Shown: piece after piece, positions 62,422 through 64,000 of the stretch
How positions within the stretch are numbered: position 1 is the first letter of the stretch
Layout: every line of letters starts with the position of its first letter
From: Tardiphaga sp. vice304
GTDB taxonomy: Bacteria; Pseudomonadota; Alphaproteobacteria; Rhizobiales; Xanthobacteraceae
Direction: 5' to 3'
Assembly (NCBI RefSeq): GCF_007018905.1
Contig: NZ_CP041402.1
Span: 4,452,001 to 4,516,000, forward strand
Length of the DNA: 64,000 nucleotides
Made by a program: the position numbers and the translations under genes
Notes under the pieces: model-generated
Database searches by the model: none
The model's input: the letters and a program-made list of their open reading frames with translations, nothing else
What the model was told of the DNA's origin: nothing

Positions 62422-64000
62422 GTTGGCCTCCGGTGTTGAAGACAGCGCTCATGACATCAAGAGCGTCTGCAGTTGGTTTTGGTTGTTGTGCAGTGGCAGG
62501 CTTACTGCGGTCCGGCTTCGCGAGCGTGGCGACTGCCGAGGCGTACACGCAACTATCAAGCGCCTCGTTTGCCCGCACCGTTTTCTCGAAGCGGTAGCTG
62601 ACGAAGCCATGCTTTGGCGTCCCCACCAATTGTTCGGATGCGAGGCCGTCGAAATAGTCCGTATCCAAATGCGATGGCAGATGGATGTAACCGGGACCGA
62701 CGGCCTGCATTGATAGCCGCTTGGCAATCGACAGCTTGAGGCCATCGACCCCAATCAGCAAAAGCCGGACCACGCCTTTCAAGCGACCACCCTCGCGGGT
62801 AGCAGGCTTGTCGAAGCCAGCCGTTCCTTTGATTGCATAGCAGCGTCGCGATTTCTTGCGTTGCATCAACACAAACTTGTTGACCTGATCGGCGCTGAAC
62901 CCCGAGTCGATTGCGCTGATCTGTACGGGCAACGAGCGCCCGTCCAGCAGCTGAAAGCGTTGACCGAGCGCGTCGTCGAGGTCCAGCCAGACCGTATCTG
63001 CGCTGGTGTCCCCGCGCAGGATGATGTGGTTCAGCACGTAGGCCTGGCCCTGCTCACCCTTTGGCCCAGAGTGTCCCGTCGCAAGTATGGTACACTCCAG
63101 CCGGTCGCCCTGAACGTCAACGCCAGCGCAGACGTGTTGAATGTCCGCCGGGTATGGCGCAACGATCTCAACAGCTCGTTGCTGTAGTTCGGAAGACGAC
63201 AGATCGATCTCAGTTCCCGCGTCGTACACCTCGGCGAGTGTGGTATTAAAAAAGCTCTGTTTCATCTCCGGGGTGGTCGCGGCGTCGAATTGCGCGGCCA
63301 CACTGGCGAGGGTCGAGAACTTGGACGCCAATTCGTTTAGGTGGTACGAACGTACACCGGGTTCACCGAGCGCAGTGGCGACCCATGTTCCGCCGTCCAC
63401 CATTTTGCGCTTCGTCGTTTCATCGTGAAGGCATCCGCATTGCTCGCACATAAGCTGTGCGGCTTCTGGCTTGCCCTGCTCCCACTTCAATTGCTCGAAT
63501 GAGAGCGGCGCGCGGTGGTCGCAGTCGGGACAGGCAACAAAGAACCGACGTTTATCGCCGCGTTCGAACCACGCAGCAACCCGTGACCCCATACGTGATG
63601 TCGGGGTCGAGATGATCACCACCTTGCGGCCTGCGTTCTCAAACGTCTTCGTTCGTTTGATGGCGAGCGAGACAGGATCACCCTCGACGCCGACCGACTT
63701 AGCGAAGCGGTCCACTTCGTCGAGGAACAGATACTTGATAGCTCGCGCCGCGAGGTCGTCCGCCTTGAAGCTCGATCCGAAGTCGATCTGTCCGCCGGGA
63801 AATGTTTTCGACGTCAGGCTGTCAGCGCCGCCGGTTGATCCTTTGCGGGTTGCGACCCCGCGGCCGACCAGCGCGCGCAGCGTAGGGCTGGCTCCGATCA
63901 GCGGGTCGATACGATTTCTAACAAGCTGCTCCGCTTTTGAACTCGTAGGGCTGACGTGCAACGCAGGTCCCGGATCGCTCGCGATCACATAGGCCATCTG
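62414..64000 (-). CDS. Phage terminase large subunit (lambda GpA-like), 5' part beyond the window
   Basis: A partial gene with 527 codons after the ATG at 63997, which I take as internal because the GpA family has about 100 residues before DPGPALHVSPT. Walker B YLFLDEVDRFAKSVG, a CxxC pair (CPDCDHRAP, CEQCGC), and nuclease-domain aspartates CAGVDVQGDRLECTI and AIDSGFSADQVNKF follow in order. It cuts and packages DNA concatemers into heads. The Walker A is outside the window. Confidence 0.9.
   Translation of the reverse strand, partial: QMAYVIASDPGPALHVSPTSSKAEQLVRNRIDPLIGASPTLRALVGRGVATRKGSTGGADSLTSKTFPGGQIDFGSSFKADDLAARAIKYLFLDEVDRFAKSVGVEGDPVSLAIKRTKTFENAGRKVVIISTPTSRMGSRVAAWFERGDKRRFFVACPDCDHRAPLSFEQLKWEQGKPEAAQLMCEQCGCLHDETTKRKMVDGGTWVATALGEPGVRSYHLNELASKFSTLASVAAQFDAATTPEMKQSFFNTTLAEVYDAGTEIDLSSSELQQRAVEIVAPYPADIQHVCAGVDVQGDRLECTILATGHSGPKGEQGQAYVLNHIILRGDTSADTVWLDLDDALGQRFQLLDGRSLPVQISAIDSGFSADQVNKFVLMQRKKSRRCYAIKGTAGFDKPATREGGRLKGVVRLLLIGVDGLKLSIAKRLSMQAVGPGYIHLPSHLDTDYFDGLASEQLVGTPKHGFVSYRFEKTVRANEALDSCVYASAVATLAKPDRSKPATAQQPKPTADALDVMSAVFNTGGQRG

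Larger units (their letters stand above)
50494..64000. mobile_element. Prophage-like element integrated at tRNA-Glu, right end beyond the window
   Basis: It starts at the tRNA-Glu gene and contains a tyrosine integrase, an excisionase-like gene, AT-richer cargo genes, and a minus-strand phage morphogenesis series (terminase, portal, gpW-like, tail chaperone, tape measure). No second copy of the tRNA 3' end is present before position 64000, so the right boundary lies outside. Capsid and tail-tube genes are missing in the visible part. Confidence 0.85.

Overview
The window looks like chromosome of a Bradyrhizobium-type alphaproteobacterium (Nitrobacteraceae). It is GC-rich. It carries several palindromic intergenic repeat types of the kind common in that family, an aerobic-type cobalamin pathway (cobG, cobN) combined with cbiD, and an RpoH-type sigma factor beside rluD. 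The genus is inferred from protein style and repeats, not from a search. The last 13.5 kb is a prophage-like element next to a tRNA-Glu gene.

Layout. 1-5.3 kb: end of an EamA-type transporter gene, then ilvN and ilvB/ilvI on the minus strand behind a transcription attenuator with an Ile/Val-rich leader peptide, then miaA and serB with overlapping divergent starts. 5.4-10.7 kb: an RND drug-efflux pump (inner-membrane transporter plus periplasmic adaptor) divergent from a TetR regulator, with a perfect 9-bp inverted repeat between them. 10.8-28.1 kb: the first cobalamin block. One B12 riboswitch precedes btuB-btuC-btuD, with cobC inserted in antisense before btuF-cbiB. A second B12 riboswitch drives a minus-strand series DUF1636-cobU-cobW-cobN-cobO-cobQ. 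cobT-cobS run the other way. 28.2-38.5 kb: unrelated genes, namely a tyrosine phosphatase-like protein, a ClC channel with CBS domains, a GGDEF-EAL protein, a short-chain dehydrogenase, and a YhaN/YhaO (SbcCD-like) pair. 38.7-47.9 kb: the second cobalamin block cobG-H-I-J, K(-), L-E-M, cbiD(-), cobB. Together the two blocks cover most steps from precorrin-2 to the completed coenzyme; cobA, the CobS/CobT chelatase partners and bluB are not in the window, and cbiD stands where cobF would be expected. 47.9-50.4 kb: rpoH, rluD and a small membrane protein.

50.5-64 kb: tRNA-Glu(CTC), a tyrosine integrase, an excisionase-like gene, a visibly AT-richer cargo segment (a SANT/HTH-like protein between 18-bp direct repeats, an HWE histidine kinase, a frameshifted PilZ gene, a diguanylate cyclase), then a minus-strand phage morphogenesis series read from the right: terminase large subunit (runs off the window), a small protein, portal, gpW-like protein, a small protein, a cold-shock-domain protein, tail assembly chaperone plus an overlapping short frame, tape measure, a tail or head-completion protein and a two-TM protein. 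No capsid, prohead protease, tail tube or sheath gene lies between portal and tape measure, so this is either a decayed prophage or an element with an unusual layout.

Most novel-looking points: the capsid-less phage module with an embedded Csp gene; the palindromic repeat inserted in frame inside cobN; the single-base PilZ frameshift beside a diguanylate cyclase in the phage cargo; the ilv attenuator; and the B12 genes embedded in antisense with overlapping ends.
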